From: Streptomyces roseoverticillatus
GTDB taxonomy: Bacteria; Actinomycetota; Actinomycetes; Streptomycetales; Streptomycetaceae
Reading direction: 5' to 3'
DNA: 64,000 nt
Assembly (NCBI RefSeq): GCF_000719265.1
Contig: NZ_JOFL01000008.1
Location: 124,001 to 188,000 of the forward strand
Numbering within the stretch: position 1 is the stretch's first letter; each line of letters opens with the position of its first letter. Shown here one piece after another: positions 52,089-59,987 of this stretch. The notes under the pieces were generated by a model that saw nothing but the letters and a program-made list of their open reading frames with translations, did not search any database and was not told the origin of the DNA. Position numbers and translations under genes: made by a program.

Positions 52089-52874
52089 CTAGAGCCCCTG
52101 CCAGGCCGGCTTCGCCGCGTACGTGGCGCGGAAGTAGTCCGCGAGCTTCAGCTTGGACGCGGCGGCCTCGTCGACGACGACCGTCGCGTGCGGGTGCAGC
52201 TGCAGCGCCGAGGCGGGCACCAGGGCCGAGACCGGGCCCTCGACGGACGCCGCCACGGCGTCCGCCTTGCCCTCGCCCGTGGCGAGCAGCACCAGGTGGC
52301 GGGCCTCCAGGATGGTGCCGATGCCCTGGGTGATGACGTGGTGCGGCACCTGCTCGATGTCGCCGCCGAAGAAGCGCGCGTTGTCGACGCGGGTCTGCTC
52401 CGTGAGCGTCTTGATGCGTGTGCGGGAGGCGAGCGAGGAGCACGGCTCGTTGAAGCCGATGTGGCCGTCGGTGCCGATGCCGAGCAGCTGGAGGTCCACT
52501 CCGCCGGCCGCGGGCAGCGCGCGGTCGTAGTCCTCGCACGCGGCCTGGACGTCCTCGGCGGCGCCGTCGGGGCCCATGAAGGACGCCTCGGTCAGGCCGA
52601 GCGGCTCGACGACCTCGCGCAGCACCACCGAGCGGTACGACTCGGGGTGGTCGGCGGGCAGGCCGACGTATTCGTCGAGCTGGCAGATGCGGGCCCGCGA
52701 GGCGTCCACCGCGCCGGAGCGGACCTTGGCGGTCAGGGCTTCGTAGACGGGCAGCGGCGTCGAGCCCGTGGCCACGCCGAGCAGGGCGTCGGGCTTGCGG
52801 CGCAGAAGGGCGGCCATGGCCTCCGCGATGAGTTCGCCGCCTGCCTTGGCGTCCGGGACGATGACAACTTCCAC
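52089..52874 (-). CDS. nagB: Glucosamine-6-phosphate deaminase
   Basis: A 261-residue enzyme converting glucosamine-6-phosphate to fructose-6-phosphate and ammonia, thus lowering the DasR effector. Motifs are LLGVATGSTPLPVYEAL (phosphate loop), CQLDEYVGLP (catalytic Asp) and LLGIGTDGHIGFNEP (active-site Asp-Gly-His). GTG 52874 gives the normal length, and longer readings run through the dre region. A dre box lies 38-53 bp upstream of its start, shared with the divergent SIS gene. Confidence 0.95.
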   Translation of the reverse strand: MEVVIVPDAKAGGELIAEAMAALLRRKPDALLGVATGSTPLPVYEALTAKVRSGAVDASRARICQLDEYVGLPADHPESYRSVVLREVVEPLGLTEASFMGPDGAAEDVQAACEDYDRALPAAGGVDLQLLGIGTDGHIGFNEPCSSLASRTRIKTLTEQTRVDNARFFGGDIEQVPHHVITQGIGTILEARHLVLLATGEGKADAVAASVEGPVSALVPASALQLHPHATVVVDEAAASKLKLADYFRATYAAKPAWQGL

Positions 52875-52911
52875 GCTGGGGCCTGCCGATCTTAAAGAGT
52901 GGAGCGGATCG

Positions 52912-52927
52912 TGTGGTATAGACCAAT
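52912..52927. promoter_or_regulatory. DasR (dre) box between nagB and the SIS gene
   Basis: TGTGGTATAGACCAAT matches the dre consensus at all but one core base. It is the only such box in the 198-nt divergent region and could control both genes. Confidence 0.85.
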
Positions 52928-53072
52928 CTAGCAGAGGGGTGCACCCCGGTAACCCCGCCGGAAGCCCCTCCCGAACCCCGCCCGAACCCGCCCGGGCCCC
53001 CGCTTCCGGCTGGCGGGCGCGCACCACCCCGTGGTCGACTGGGACTGCACCCCCGCCCCGGAGGTATCCGGA

Positions 53073-54152
53073 ATGAGCGCCACGACCGCCGCCCACCACC
53101 GCGAGCAGCCGGGCGGGATCATGTCCGCCGAGATGGCCGAACAGCCGGCCGTCCTGCGCCGCATCCTCGACCGGGGCGCCCCCGAAATCGCCGCAACCGC
53201 CCGGACCGTCGCCGCCCGCGAGCCCCGCTTCGTGCTCCTCACGGCCCGCGGCACCTCCGACAACGCCGCCCTCTACGCCAAGTACCTCCTCGAAGTGCAG
53301 CTCGGGAAGCCCTGCGGCCTGACCTCCATGTCGACCGTCACGGCCTACGGGGCCCGGCCCGACCTGACGGACGTCCTCGCCGTCACCATCAGCCAGTCCG
53401 GCGGCTCGCCCGATCTCGTCGCCTCCACCAAGGCCGCCCGCGAGGCCGGGGCGATCACCCTCGCGGTCACCAACAACGCCGACTCCCCGCTCGCCGCCGT
53501 CTCCGAGCACCACATCGACATCCTGGCCGGCCCCGAACGGGCCCTGCCCGCCACCAAGACCTACACGGCCTCGCTGCTCACCCTCTACCTCTTCGTCCAG
53601 GGCCTGCGCCCGGGCGGCGGTGACGGCAAGGCCGCGGCCGAGGCCCTGCCCGGCCTCGCGCAGAGCATCATCGACCGCGCCGCCGAGGTCAGACAGCTCG
53701 CCGGCCGCTACCGCTTCGCCGAACGGATGGTCCTCACCTCCCGCGGCTACGGCTATCCGACTGCCAAGGAAGCCGCGCTCAAGCTGATGGAGACCAGCTA
53801 CATCCCCGCCCTCTCCTACTCCGGCGCCGATCTGCTGCACGGCCCGCTCGCCATGGTCGACAACATCTCGCCCGTCATCGCCATCGTCACCGAGGGGCGC
53901 GGCGGCGAGGCCCTGCAGCCCGTGCTGGAGCGGCTGCGCGGCCGGGGCGCGGACCTGATGATCATCGGCAGCGAGGCCGAGGCGGCCAAGGGGACGGCCG
54001 GATTCGCCCTGCCCGCGGCCGGGGTGCCCGAGGAGCTGCAGCCGATCCTGGAGATCCTCCCCCTGCAGATGCTGGCCTACGAGATCACCGTCGCCCGAGG
54101 ACAGGACCCCGACGCGCCCCGCGCCCTTGCGAAGGTCACCGAGACCCGCTGA
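53073..54152 (+). CDS. SIS-domain sugar-phosphate isomerase/deaminase (GlmS C-domain-like)
   Basis: A 359-residue protein with two SIS domains. The first (about residues 40-180) contains TARGTSDNAALYAKYLLE and VTISQSGGSPDLV. The second (about 210-345) contains LTSRGYGYPTAKEAALKLMETSYIPAL. The pattern resembles the isomerase half of glucosamine-6-phosphate synthase without its glutaminase half, and ends PRALAKVTETR like GlmS. It probably acts on an aminosugar phosphate. The ribosome site GGAGG lies about 9 nt before ATG 53073. The shared dre with nagB supports a place in aminosugar catabolism. Confidence 0.87.
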   Translation: MSATTAAHHREQPGGIMSAEMAEQPAVLRRILDRGAPEIAATARTVAAREPRFVLLTARGTSDNAALYAKYLLEVQLGKPCGLTSMSTVTAYGARPDLTDVLAVTISQSGGSPDLVASTKAAREAGAITLAVTNNADSPLAAVSEHHIDILAGPERALPATKTYTASLLTLYLFVQGLRPGGGDGKAAAEALPGLAQSIIDRAAEVRQLAGRYRFAERMVLTSRGYGYPTAKEAALKLMETSYIPALSYSGADLLHGPLAMVDNISPVIAIVTEGRGGEALQPVLERLRGRGADLMIIGSEAEAAKGTAGFALPAAGVPEELQPILEILPLQMLAYEITVARGQDPDAPRALAKVTETR

Positions 54153-54221
54153 CCCATCTCCGCGCCCCCCGGCGGCCGCAGCCCCCCGTTCCGCGGCCGC
54201 CGCCGGGCCCGCGGGCACGCC

Positions 54222-54980
54222 TCAGAGCAGCGCACCCCCGGTCGCGTCTATCCACTGCCCCGTCACCCACCGGCTGTCGTCCGACGCCAGGAAGGCGACG
54301 ATGTCGGCGACATCGCGCGGCTCGCCCACCCGCCGGAGCGGGGACATCGCGGCGACGCCCTCCCGGGTCTCCGCGCTGCCGCGCAGCCACGACGCGTTCA
54401 TATCCGTGTCGATCACGCCCGGTGCCACCGCATTGACCGTGATGCCGCGCTCGCCCAGCTGCTTGGCCAGCACCGAGGTGAAGGCGTCCACCGCGCCCTT
54501 CGTCATCGTGTAGGCGATCAGCTGGGGCATCGCCGCGCCGTGGGTCAGCGCTGTGGAGACGTTGATGACGCGCCCGCCGTCGCGCAGGCGGTCCAGGCCG
54601 TGCTGGGTGACGAAGAACGGCGCCTTGGTGTTGACCGAGAAGACCCGGTCGAAATTCTCCGGGGTCACCTCGCCGAACGGCACCCGCGGGCCGTCGATGC
54701 CCGCATTGTTGACCAGGATGTCCAGGCCGTCCCCGGCCTGCTCGTCGAAGGCGGCCCAGAGCGCCTCGGCGTCGCCCGGCGCCCCCAGCTCGGCCCGGAT
54801 CGCAAAAGCCTCCCCGCCCGCCGCTCTGATCTCCTTCACCGTCTGCTCGGCCGAGGCGGCGTCCCGTCCGTAGTGCACGGCGACGCGGGCACCCTCCCTG
54901 CCCAGGCGCTCCGAGATCGCCCGCCCGATGCCCCGGCTGCCGCCCGTGACCAGCGCCGTCCTGCCCGTGAGCGTGCCCAT
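54222..54980 (-). CDS. SDR-family oxidoreductase (3-oxoacyl-ACP-reductase-like)
   Basis: A 252-residue classical short-chain dehydrogenase. It has the NADP loop TGGSRGIGRAI (residues 13-23) and NNAG at about 91. The catalytic Ser-Tyr-Lys set is in VINVSTALTHGA and LIAYTMTKGA, and PGVIDTDMNASW follows. GGRVIN and WVTGQWIDATGG fit the family. Its substrate is unknown. It is divergent from a TetR gene, with two TAGC...GCTA operators in the 82 nt between them, so it is the likely target of that regulator. Confidence 0.9.
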   Translation of the reverse strand: MGTLTGRTALVTGGSRGIGRAISERLGREGARVAVHYGRDAASAEQTVKEIRAAGGEAFAIRAELGAPGDAEALWAAFDEQAGDGLDILVNNAGIDGPRVPFGEVTPENFDRVFSVNTKAPFFVTQHGLDRLRDGGRVINVSTALTHGAAMPQLIAYTMTKGAVDAFTSVLAKQLGERGITVNAVAPGVIDTDMNASWLRGSAETREGVAAMSPLRRVGEPRDVADIVAFLASDDSRWVTGQWIDATGGALL

Positions 54981-55001
54981 GGCCGCGCCCCCCTCTTTCT
55001 T

Positions 55002-55050
55002 TAGCGGTTGCTACAGAAAGACCGTAGCACAGGTTTTTTAGCGAGCGCTA
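55002..55050. promoter_or_regulatory. Two TetR-type operators in the SDR/TetR divergent region
   Basis: TAGCGGTTGCTA (55002-55013) and TAGCGAGCGCTA (55039-55050) share the TAGC...GCTA frame and are 37 bp apart centre to centre. The second lies 13 bp before the TetR start and the first 22 bp before the SDR start. Confidence 0.75.
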
Positions 55051-55062
55051 TAGAATGGGTTC

Positions 55063-55695
55063 ATGGCGACCAAGCAGCGGGGCAGGCCCCGGTCCTTCGA
55101 CCGCGAGACGGCCCTGGAGCAGGCGATGCAGGCCTTCTGGGAGCATGGCTACGACGCCGTTTCCATCGCGGACCTCACCCGGGCCATGGACATCAAGGCG
55201 CCCAGCCTCTACGCCGCGTTCGGAGACAAGCGCACCCTCTTCGAGGAGGCCGTCGAGGCCTACGTGCACAGCTACGCGGTCTTCACGGTCAAGACCCTGG
55301 CCGAGGCGCCGACCGCCCGGGGCGCGGTGGACCGCCTCCTGCACGAGGCGGCGGTCTCCCACACGCTCCCCGGCCTGCCGCGCGGCTGCCTGCTCATCAG
55401 CGCCGCCACCAACTGCTCCGAGCAGTCCTCCGACGTGGCCGAGGCGCTCAAGGAGCGGCGCAACGCGGGCATCGCGTTCATCGAGCGCCGCATCGCCGCA
55501 GACGTGGCCGCGGGCGTGCTGCCCGCGGAGACCGACGCCCGTGCGCTCGCCGTCTACACCGGCACCGTCCTGCAGGGCATGTCGCAGCAGGCGCGCGACG
55601 GCGCGGACCGCGCCACCCTGGAGGCGGTCGCCGATTTCGCGATGCAGGCATGGCCCCCTGAGCACGCGGGGGAGACATCGTCCGACGCGGGGTGA
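55063..55695 (+). CDS. TetR-family transcriptional regulator
   Basis: A 210-residue repressor with GRPRSFDRETALEQAMQAFWEHGYDAVSIADLTRAM and the recognition helix APSLYAAFGDKRTLFEEAV. The C-terminal ligand domain has GCLLISAATNCSEQSSDVAEAL, typical of regulators that control an adjacent reductase and often sense electrophiles; Cys residues in that segment could be reactive. It is divergent from the SDR gene with two matching operators between, so autoregulation and control of the SDR gene are likely. ATG 55063 is close to its operator and has no strong ribosome site. Confidence 0.88.
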   Translation: MATKQRGRPRSFDRETALEQAMQAFWEHGYDAVSIADLTRAMDIKAPSLYAAFGDKRTLFEEAVEAYVHSYAVFTVKTLAEAPTARGAVDRLLHEAAVSHTLPGLPRGCLLISAATNCSEQSSDVAEALKERRNAGIAFIERRIAADVAAGVLPAETDARALAVYTGTVLQGMSQQARDGADRATLEAVADFAMQAWPPEHAGETSSDAG

Positions 55696-56136
55696 CCGGC
55701 CGGAGGCGGGGGTGCGTGACGAAGAAGAGTGAGGCGCCGCCCGGGGACCGTGCGAGGCACCGGCCCCGCGGACGCGTGAAGCGCCGGCCCGGAGATCACT
55801 TCGGGCCGCGGCGCCTGGCCGGGACCCTCGACCCGGCCGGCACCGCAGCCCGGAGCCGTATCGGCCCGCCGGGCGTGCGGGGTGTGCGGACCCCGTGGCC
55901 GAAGTGGGCCGACTGGAGGCCGTGGCGCGATCAGGGCAGAGGGCGCCGGGCCTCGTTCCGCCCTCCTGTGCGGGGAAGGCGGAAGCTTTGCTCACTCATT
56001 GTGGACTAGACCATTCTCCTGTGTCCATGCTTCGCGCCGCGCGGGTTTCCCCGGGTATCACCCGCGGCCCGGGCGGCCCGCCGCCGCCCGAAGGCGGCAC
56101 GAGGTGAGCGCCCCGGCCCCGGGTAGGCTCACCAAC
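55696..56136. other. 441-nt non-coding region upstream of the histidine kinase
   Basis: An Arg-rich frame crosses it but has no ribosome site or homology. The only clear signals are a dre-like box at 56000-56015 with promoter-like hexamers around it, and a leaderless -10 at 56124. The rest is GC-rich sequence with short inverted repeats. Confidence 0.6.
55988..56017 (+). promoter_or_regulatory. Putative promoter with dre-like box upstream of the PdtaS-like kinase
   Basis: TGTGGACTAGACCATT (56000-56015) differs from the dre consensus at one core base. TTGCTC (55988) and CATTCT (56012) are 18 bp apart around it, so DasR binding would overlap a possible promoter. Confidence 0.55.
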
Positions 56137-56137
56137 G
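56124..56137 (+). promoter_or_regulatory. Leaderless-type -10 box for the kinase gene
   Basis: TAGGCT (56124-56129) is followed by 7 nt and GTG 56137, with no Shine-Dalgarno. Confidence 0.55.
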
Positions 56138-57615
56138 TGCCCTCCATGAACGACCTCGTACGTCAGCACACGGCCCTCTGTGACTCCGACCTGGAGTGGC
56201 TGCACCTGCTGGTCTCGGAGTGGCAGCTGCTCTCCGACCTGTCCTTCGCCGACCTCGTGCTGTGGGTGCCCACCCTCGACGGCACGCGCTACGTCTCGGT
56301 CGCGCAGATGCGGCCGAACACCGGCCCCACCTCCTACCAGAACGACATGGTCGGCCACCTCGTGCCGCGCGGCCGCCGCCCCATGCTCGACGCCGCCCTG
56401 GACGAGGGCCGGATCGTCCGCGAGGGCGACCCCGAGTGGCGCGAGGAGGTCCCGGTCCGTGTCGAGTCCATCCCGGTCCGCCGCGAGGGCCGGGTGCTGG
56501 GCGTCATCGCCCGCAATACGAACCTGCTGACCGTGCGCACCCCGAGCCGGCTGGAGCTCACCTACCTCCAGAGCGCCTCCGACCTCGCCCAGATGATCGC
56601 CAACGGCGCCTTCCCGTTCCCCGGTCAACAAGTCGACATGGACGCCTCGCCGCGCGCCGGCGACGGCCTCATCAGGCTGGACGCCGACGGCATCGTGCAG
56701 TACGCGAGCCCCAACGCCCTCTCCGCGTACCACCGCCTCGGTCTCGCCGCCGACCTCGTCGGGCATCATCTGGGCGAGACCACCGCTCAGTTGGCACCCT
56801 CCCGCGGCCCGGTCGACGAGTCGCTCGCCAAGCTCGCCAGCGGCTGGGCGCCGCGCGAGTTCGAGGTCGAGGGCAACGACGGGGTCATTCAGCTCCGGGC
56901 GATTCCCCTCAAACCCAAGGGAAACCACATCGGTTCGCTCGTACTGCTGCGCGACGTCACCGAACTGCGTCGCCGCGAGCGAGAGTTGATCACCAAGGAC
57001 GCGACCATCCGGGAGATTCACCACCGGGTGAAGAACAATCTGCAGACCGTAGCGGCGCTGCTGCGCCTCCAGGCCCGCAGGATCGGTTCGGCGGAGGGCC
57101 GCGAGGCGCTGGAGGAGGCCGTCCGCCGGGTCGGCTCGATCGCGATCGTCCACGAGACGCTCTCGCAGAACCTGGACGAGCGGGTCGAATTCGACGAGAT
57201 CGCCGACCGGGTGCTGGCGATGGTCGCCGAGATCTCGCCCGGCCGGGTCGCCGGGCGGCGCACCGGCCGCTTCGGCATCCTCGACGCCGAGGTGGCGACG
57301 CCGCTGTCGATGGTGCTGACCGAGCTGCTGCAGAACGCCATGGAGCACGGGTTCGGGCCGGGGGAGCGGGGCACGGTGGAGATCACCGCCATGCGCAGCG
57401 GCACCCGGCGCGACGCCCGCCTGCTGATCTCCGTGCAGGACGACGGCCGCGGGCTGCCCGAAGGCTTCGACCCGCAGCGCGCCGGCAACCTGGGCCTGCA
57501 GATCGTCCGGACCCTGGTCGAGGGCGAGATGGGCGGGACGTTCGACATGGTGCCCGCTTCCGGGCAGGGCACGAGGGTCGTCCTCGATATCCCGGTACGG
57601 GCGGAGAAGGGCTGA
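56137..57615 (+). CDS. PdtaS-like sensor histidine kinase
   Basis: A 492-residue cytosolic kinase. An N-terminal GAF-like domain (about residues 10-160; SDLEWLHLLVSEWQLLSDLSFADLVLWVPT) and a PAS-like domain (about 185-280) come first. A HisKA_2 segment follows with IREIHHRVKNNLQTVAALLRLQARR (phospho-His near 295), then an HATPase with ELLQNAMEHGF and DDGRGLPEGF. No membrane helix is present. The mycobacterial homologue PdtaS works with the RNA-binding antiterminator PdtaR; no response-regulator gene is adjacent. GTG 56137 fits a leaderless promoter; ATG 56146 is possible. A dre-like box lies 120-140 nt upstream. Confidence 0.9.
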   Translation: MPSMNDLVRQHTALCDSDLEWLHLLVSEWQLLSDLSFADLVLWVPTLDGTRYVSVAQMRPNTGPTSYQNDMVGHLVPRGRRPMLDAALDEGRIVREGDPEWREEVPVRVESIPVRREGRVLGVIARNTNLLTVRTPSRLELTYLQSASDLAQMIANGAFPFPGQQVDMDASPRAGDGLIRLDADGIVQYASPNALSAYHRLGLAADLVGHHLGETTAQLAPSRGPVDESLAKLASGWAPREFEVEGNDGVIQLRAIPLKPKGNHIGSLVLLRDVTELRRRERELITKDATIREIHHRVKNNLQTVAALLRLQARRIGSAEGREALEEAVRRVGSIAIVHETLSQNLDERVEFDEIADRVLAMVAEISPGRVAGRRTGRFGILDAEVATPLSMVLTELLQNAMEHGFGPGERGTVEITAMRSGTRRDARLLISVQDDGRGLPEGFDPQRAGNLGLQIVRTLVEGEMGGTFDMVPASGQGTRVVLDIPVRAEKG

Positions 57616-57666
57616 CCCTGGCGCGGGCGGCCCGGGCAGCGATCGCCGTACCACTGCACACAGCAC

Positions 57667-57699
57667 TGAGCCCCGGACCAGTATCTGGTCCGGGGCTCA
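57667..57699. terminator. Terminator between kinase and wblE genes
   Basis: A perfect 15-bp stem (57667-57681 with 57685-57699) with loop TAT. It follows the kinase gene and may also stop wblE transcripts, 91 nt from that stop. A weaker CCCCC/GGGGG element follows at about 57720. Confidence 0.85.
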
Positions 57700-57789
57700 A
57701 AGCTGCGTGATGCGGGGCGCCCCCAGGCGAAGCTCGGGGGGTGCGTCAGGGGGTACTGCGCGCTGCGGCTCGGGGGCCGAGGGGCGTCG

Positions 57790-58047
57790 TCAGGCGGTGG
57801 CGTTGCGCGCCCGGTTGCGAGCGGCACGGCGCTTCATGGCGCGGCGCTCGTCCTCGCTGAGGCCACCCCAGACGCCGGAGTCCTGGCCGGACTCGAGCGC
57901 CCACTGCAGGCACTGCTCCATGACGGGGCAGCGGCGGCAGACGGCCTTGGCTTCCTCGATCTGCAGCAGCGCAGGACCGGTGTTGCCGATGGGGAAGAAG
58001 AGCTCGGGGTCTTCCTCGCGGCAAACGGCGTTGTGACGCCAGTCCAT
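57790..58047 (-). CDS. wblE: WhiB-family iron-sulphur regulator WblE
   Basis: An 85-residue Wbl protein with four cluster cysteines at positions 9, 37, 40 and 46 (C-X27-C-X2-C-X5-C). The GVWGG turn lies at about residues 58-62, followed by a basic C-terminal helix KRRAARNRARN. Wbl proteins bind a 4Fe-4S cluster and usually a sigma factor. The short length and MDWRHNAVCREEDPELFFP start mark the WblE/WhiB1 class. GAGGAGA precedes ATG 58047. The 322-nt region upstream is large for such a small gene and probably carries several control sites. Confidence 0.93.
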   Translation of the reverse strand: MDWRHNAVCREEDPELFFPIGNTGPALLQIEEAKAVCRRCPVMEQCLQWALESGQDSGVWGGLSEDERRAMKRRAARNRARNATA

Positions 58048-58369
58048 GGCTGCTCCATCTCCTCGTTATTGCGGCTACGTTGCTTGTGAATGTGAACGCT
58101 TTCACGAATCCCTCCGCAGGGGAAGGGCCGACGCCCAGTCGTGAAACTGGTGCGGTCCATCAGAAAAAGGGAGGGGTTCGGGCTGTATCGGAAGGCCGGA
58201 AGAGCGGACGTCCCGATCGCCATGAAGAGACTCGCAAACCTCAGCGGCGGATACAACCCCTTCTGGAAAGTTTTTTTTGATTCCTCGGTGTCGGCTAGGT
58301 CACAGCCGTACTTCCAGGGGGTGGAACCCAGCCTAAACGTTCGAGTGGAAGGACTTTCGGCCCTCGCAC
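58048..58369. other. 322-nt regulatory region upstream of wblE
   Basis: No gene is supported. Signals seen are the inverted repeat GTGAACGCTTTCAC near 58090 and a run of eight T at about 58271-58278, rare here. A GGAAT/GTT pair on the minus strand has spacing of about 22, too long for sigma-R. The lipid kinase gene points into this region from the right. Confidence 0.5.
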
Positions 58370-59338
58370 TCACACAATCACACGCAGTGCACGGCGAACG
58401 CCTGTGAACGTCACGCTCGTGCGCACTCCGAGGTGGTCACCGTCCATCTGGAAGGGCAGCGGAACCTGCGAATGCAAGGTGAAGTGCGTCTGGTCGTGCA
58501 GCGAGACGGTGTGTTTGCCTCTCGGGCCCCGCTCCGGCGTGGACGTCAGCAGCTGGGTGACGTAGCGGCCGGCCGCCGTCGTCGACAGCCTGGTGAATCC
58601 CAGCACGTCAAGAGCGGTGTCGAAGGACGCCTGAGGCGACGCGTAGACGGGGCGGTTGTTGAGGTACGTCCACGGCGCCGTGTTGCAGATTATCGACATG
58701 ACGAGATTCTCGAGTGGCTCCTCGCCCGGCCGTTCGAGGGTGATCGTGCCGTTCCGGCGGTGGGTCTCCCCGAGGAATTGACGCATCACCTGTCGCACAT
58801 ACAGCGCAGGCGTCGACCGCTTGCCGCGCTCCCGCTGCTGCTCCACCCGGCCGATGACGCCCGCGTCGAACCCGAAGCCCGCACAGAAGGTGAACCAGCG
58901 CCCCGGCACCCCTTCGTCCTCCGTGCCCGGAGTGCCCCCCGCGAGCCCCAGGCCCACGGTGCGCTCGCTGCCGTCGCGCAGGGCGTCCAGCAGGGCGCCG
59001 GTCGCCTCCACGACGTCGTTGGGCAGCCCCAGCGCGCGGGCGAAGACATTGGTGGAGCCGCCGGGCACCACGGCCAGCCGGGGGAGGCGCTCGGGGTCGG
59101 GGCCGTCGTGCAGCAGGCCGTTGACCACCTCGTTGACCGTGCCGTCGCCGCCGAGCGCCACCACGAGCTCTGTGGTGCCGCTCTCGGCCGCCCGCCGTGC
59201 CAGGTCGCGGGCGTGGCCCCGGTACTCGGTGGTGGCCACCTCCAGCTTGAGATCACTGGCGAGGGCGTGCACCAGGACATCACGGGTACGGGCACTGGTG
59301 GTGGTGGCCGAGGGATTGACCACGAGGAGCGCACGCAT
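58370..59338 (-). CDS. Diacylglycerol-kinase-family lipid kinase
   Basis: A 322-residue DagK-type kinase with the catalytic-domain motif VVALGGDGTVNEVVNGLL (about residues 59-76). PGGSTNVFARALGLP and the FTFCAGFGFDAGVIGRVE region follow. It should phosphorylate a lipid such as diacylglycerol at the membrane; bacterial relatives include YegS and DgkB. ATG 59338 is preferred over 59368 because TAGGCT lies 7 nt upstream with no ribosome site, which indicates a leaderless transcript. It is divergent from the next gene, whose start is 92 nt away. Confidence 0.88.
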   Translation of the reverse strand: MRALLVVNPSATTTSARTRDVLVHALASDLKLEVATTEYRGHARDLARRAAESGTTELVVALGGDGTVNEVVNGLLHDGPDPERLPRLAVVPGGSTNVFARALGLPNDVVEATGALLDALRDGSERTVGLGLAGGTPGTEDEGVPGRWFTFCAGFGFDAGVIGRVEQQRERGKRSTPALYVRQVMRQFLGETHRRNGTITLERPGEEPLENLVMSIICNTAPWTYLNNRPVYASPQASFDTALDVLGFTRLSTTAAGRYVTQLLTSTPERGPRGKHTVSLHDQTHFTLHSQVPLPFQMDGDHLGVRTSVTFTGVRRALRVIV

Positions 59339-59430
59339 GCGCGCCAGCCTACCTACCTGTCGGTACACGAACCGCCCCGGCCCGCCTTCGGCCCCCCTCG
59401 GATCGACGGCGGTACGGCTACCCTGCTGGG
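59339..59430. promoter_or_regulatory. Divergent pair of leaderless-type promoters
   Basis: Minus strand: TAGGCT (59346-59351) is 7 nt before ATG 59338. Plus strand: TACCCT (59419-59424) is 6 nt before GTG 59431. The whole divergent region is only 92 nt. Confidence 0.55.
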
Positions 59431-59919
59431 GTGAGCAGCAAGCAGTCCGCGCCGAAAAACGCCCGTAAGAGCGGCCCCGCCGGCCCCCGGCAGCAGGCCG
59501 CGGCGGCCCCCGCCCCCGCGCCCGCCGGGCCCCGCCCGGCCCGGCTGACGGCCGCCGCCGCGCTGACCGGCCTGGAGGGCCTCGCGCTCGCCGCCGCCGG
59601 CATCTACCTGCTGGTCATGGGCCTGCTCGGCAAGCCGGACAGCCCGCAGCAGGCGGAGACGGGCGGCATCACCGTGCTCGCCCTGGCCGCGCTGCCGCTG
59701 GCGGCGGCGCGCGGGCTGTGGCTGCTGCGCCGCTGGAGCCGGGGGCCGGCCATGGCCACGCAGATCATGGCGCTGCCGGTGGCTTGGACGCTGTACAACG
59801 GCGGGGGCGGCGCGATGATCGCCGGCGCGGTTCTGCTGGCCGCCGTGGCAGTGGGCACGCTCGTGCTGCTGGTGAACCCTACGGCTACGGAAGCGCTGGG
59901 TATCGGCCCGCGCGAGTGA
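59431..59919 (+). CDS. Four-helix membrane protein of unknown function
   Basis: A 162-residue protein. A basic, Ala/Pro-rich N-terminus (about 40 residues) is followed by four hydrophobic segments: LTGLEGLALAAAGIYLLVMGLL, GITVLALAALPLAAARGLWLL, an amphipathic MATQIMALPVAWTLY, and AMIAGAVLLAAVAVGTLVLLV. No named family is recognised, though actinobacterial integral membrane proteins of this kind are common. GTG 59431 fits a TACCCT box 6 nt upstream, so it is probably leaderless. It ends before a Streptomyces-type repeat. Confidence 0.75.
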   Translation: MSSKQSAPKNARKSGPAGPRQQAAAAPAPAPAGPRPARLTAAAALTGLEGLALAAAGIYLLVMGLLGKPDSPQQAETGGITVLALAALPLAAARGLWLLRRWSRGPAMATQIMALPVAWTLYNGGGGAMIAGAVLLAAVAVGTLVLLVNPTATEALGIGPRE

Positions 59920-59922
59920 GTC

Positions 59923-59955
59923 CCGGGGCTCCGCCCCGGACCCCGGTCCTCAGAC
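59923..59955. repeat. Dispersed intergenic repeat / terminator, second copy
   Basis: CCGGGGCTCCGCCCCGG and the following bases match 9410-9442 at 31 of 33 positions. The 7-bp hairpin lies just past the stop of the membrane protein gene and faces the convergent sigH gene. Confidence 0.75.
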
Positions 59956-59987
59956 TCCCCAGCGGTGCCCCCGGACGGGCTTTGCTT

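Noticed and set aside
55692..56009. A 105-codon Arg/Trp-rich frame overlapping the TetR stop
   Set aside because: GTGA overlap looks tempting, but there is no ribosome site, homology or normal composition, and the dre-like promoter lies inside it.
58180..58300. A sigma-R promoter for wblE on the minus strand
   Set aside because: GGAAT and GTT are present but about 22 nt apart, outside the 18-19 nt spacing.
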